From contig CAMPKP010000172.1 of assembly GCA_946887295.1 (NCBI GenBank), positions 1-6,193 of the forward strand: a stretch of 6,193 bases of DNA. The letters run 5' to 3'. Shown here one piece after another: positions 5,313 through 6,193 of the stretch; the stretch's first letter is position 1, and each line of letters begins with the position of its first letter. Source of the DNA: an uncultured Gemmatimonadota bacterium (GTDB lineage Bacteria; Gemmatimonadota; Gemmatimonadetes; Gemmatimonadales; GWC2-71-9). The notes beneath the pieces are model-generated. The model was given only the letters and a program-made list of their open reading frames with translations. It searched no databases and was not told the origin of the DNA. Both the position numbers and the translations under genes were made by a program.

Positions 5313-5777
5313 ATGCCCAGCACCTTCCACGCACTCGAGCGCGTCCCCAACGCCTGTCAGCTTCTTCCCGAGGTCGTGACCGGCGGCCAACCCTCCACCG
5401 CCGATCTCGAGTCCTTCGCCGCGGCGGGCGGCGGAATCGTGCTCGACCTCCGCGACCCGATGGAGCCGCGCCCCCTCGACGAGCCTGCCACCGCCGCGCG
5501 CCTGGGGCTCGAGTACGTGGTGGTTCCGGTGACGGCGGGCACGATGACCGATGAGACCCTCGAGCGCATCCACGCGGTCCTGCGGTCGGCCGGCGAGCGG
5601 CCCGTGTTCGTTCACTGCGGCAGCGGCAACCGGGTGGGCGGCGCGCTGCTCCCCTACCTGATGCTCGAGCAGGGGCTGGACGAGGAGGACGCGGTCGCCC
5701 AGGCGATGCGGGTCGGCCTTCGAAGCGCCGAGCTGCTGGAGTGGGGACTGGACTACGCCAGGCGAAGGTCGGTCTGA
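5313..5777 (+). CDS. Protein-tyrosine-phosphatase-like protein (DUF442/PTP-NADK-like family)
   Basis: A 154-residue cytoplasmic protein with a dual-specificity-phosphatase-like fold. The N-terminal part, RVPNACQLLPEVVTGGQPSTADLESFAAAG (from residue 10), matches the opening of small bacterial PTP-like proteins related to DUF442. It is followed by GIVLDLRDPMEPRPLDE and LGLEYVVVPV. The active-site loop is VFVHCGSGNRVGG (98-110): nucleophile Cys102 and Arg107 with only four residues between. This is the shorter C-x4-R loop of this subfamily and of rhodaneses rather than the C-x5-R of classical tyrosine phosphatases. The substrate is therefore uncertain: phosphoprotein, phosphometabolite or sulfur transfer are all possible. 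The ATG at 5313 lies 15 bases after the DUF190 stop with its own close -10 element. A hairpin terminator follows the stop. A link to fluoride resistance is only suggested by position. Confidence 0.85.
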   Translation: MPSTFHALERVPNACQLLPEVVTGGQPSTADLESFAAAGGGIVLDLRDPMEPRPLDEPATAARLGLEYVVVPVTAGTMTDETLERIHAVLRSAGERPVFVHCGSGNRVGGALLPYLMLEQGLDEEDAVAQAMRVGLRSAELLEWGLDYARRRSV

Positions 5778-5789
5778 CCCGGATACGAC

Positions 5790-5832
5790 AAACGAGCGGG
5801 CCCCCGGAATCATCCGGGGGCCCGCTCGTTTT
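5790..5832. terminator. Strong, probably bidirectional intrinsic terminator
   Basis: A perfect 18-base stem (5790-5807 with 5814-5831; core GAGCGGGCCCCCGG) carries a 6-base loop AATCAT. On the plus strand it ends in TTTT at 5829-5832, 12 bases after the phosphatase stop. On the minus strand the stem ends in TTTGTCG. It lies between two convergent genes and so probably ends transcription from both sides. Confidence 0.88.
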
Positions 5833-5846
5833 CGGTCGTGTCGCAC

Positions 5847-6193
5847 TCAGCGCCGGCGGCCACCGCCCGACGACGGGCTACCCCCGCCGCCACTGCCTCC
5901 ACCTGCCCGGCCGCCGCCACCGCTCCCTCCGCCCCAACTGGATCCCGACGATGAGGACGGGGCCCGTTCGACCACCCGGCCGCCACGGTCACTGCCGCGA
6001 TCGCCGCGGTCGGCCGACCTCGGCTCCGCCCGCGGTGCGGGGCGGGCCTCACGCGGCGGGCTGCCGTCCGAGCGCCTGGCCGAGCGCGCCTCGGGGGCGG
6101 GGCGCGCCTCGCGAGCGGGTGCTGCCTCGCGAGCGGGTGCTGCCTCGCGAGCGGGCGCTGCCTCGCGGGAGCGAGTGTCGGTGGCCCGCCGGG
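5847..6193 (-). CDS. Low-complexity C-terminal tail of an unrecognised protein, 5' end beyond the window
   Basis: One minus-strand frame is open from the right edge to a TGA at 5847-5849, giving the last 114 complete codons of a protein. The composition is extreme. Hexapeptide repeats REAAPA come first, then an Arg/Pro/Glu/Ala-rich stretch (SDGSPPREARPAPRAEPRS), then DRGDRGSDRGGRVVERAPSSS. The end is Gly/Ser-rich (GGGSGGGGRAGGSGGGG, then SPSSGGGRRR). No domain or membrane segment is visible; the tail should be disordered and strongly basic. Such tails often follow a folded or membrane domain, but nothing here identifies that domain. The absence of stops over this length, the stop close to a terminator, and the convergent layout support it as real coding sequence. 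A GC-rich random open frame is the alternative. Confidence 0.6.
   Translation of the reverse strand, partial: RRATDTRSREAAPAREAAPAREAAPAREARPAPEARSARRSDGSPPREARPAPRAEPRSADRGDRGSDRGGRVVERAPSSSSGSSWGGGSGGGGRAGGGSGGGGSPSSGGGRRR
6107..6160. repeat. 18-base tandem repeat, three copies
   Basis: Three head-to-tail copies of an 18-base unit (CCTCGCGAGCGGGTGCTG) lie at 6107-6124, 6125-6142 and 6143-6160. The first two are identical and the third differs at one base. A 7-base start of a fourth follows. On the minus strand each unit encodes one REAAPA hexapeptide, so the array is a coding minisatellite in the disordered tail. Confidence 0.88.

Noticed and set aside
4398..5846. Minus-strand open frames opposite crcB, DUF190 and the phosphatase gene
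   Set aside because: They lack motifs and are rich in Arg, Gln, Glu and His, as expected for complements of GC-rich membrane and soluble genes.
6107..6167. CRISPR-like array
   Set aside because: The 18-base units are directly adjacent with no spacers and keep a reading frame, so this is a coding tandem repeat.

Overview
The window is strongly GC-rich bacterial chromosomal DNA, coding almost end to end. It suggests a soil or environmental bacterium. Gemmatimonadota is my best guess, from the codon usage and from interspersed palindromic repeats of the TGTCATCCTGAGCGGAGC type, but these repeats occur in several GC-rich phyla, so the assignment is tentative. I see no tRNA, rRNA, transposase, phage gene or CRISPR array.

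Left and centre (1-4515), all on the minus strand, hold a tightly packed run of six genes read from right to left. They are a fused glutamine-dependent NAD+ synthetase (nadE), a hotdog-fold acyl-CoA thioesterase, a patatin-like phospholipase, a small CBS-domain protein, a DUF2203 protein and a multi-pass membrane protein cut by the left edge. Most junctions overlap by 1-8 bases, so this is probably one operon. The exceptions are a 31-38 base gap before the CBS gene and a gap after nadE that contains a repeat fragment.

Right of centre (4539-5777), on the plus strand, lie crcB (fluoride channel), a DUF190 PII-like protein and a small protein-tyrosine-phosphatase-like protein. Only 23 bases separate crcB from the divergent nadE. 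Both genes appear to start at or next to their transcription start, from overlapping -10 elements around a GTATAC palindrome. The phosphatase gene has a similar close -10 element. There is no room for a fluoride riboswitch.

Right end (5778-6193): a strong hairpin terminator follows the phosphatase gene. Convergent to it on the minus strand is the low-complexity C-terminal tail (Arg/Ala/Pro/Glu, then Gly/Ser) of a protein that enters from the right edge.

The most notable signal is repeat DNA that has become protein-coding. A 66-base near-perfect palindrome sits in frame inside the patatin gene and adds exactly 22 codons. A second, different GC-rich inverted repeat sits in the inter-domain linker of NadE. 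A single 26-base arm of the first repeat lies between nadE and the thioesterase gene. Beyond this I found no clearly new biological system. The gene families are known ones, and the novelty lies in the repeats, the compact leaderless promoters and the gene arrangement.
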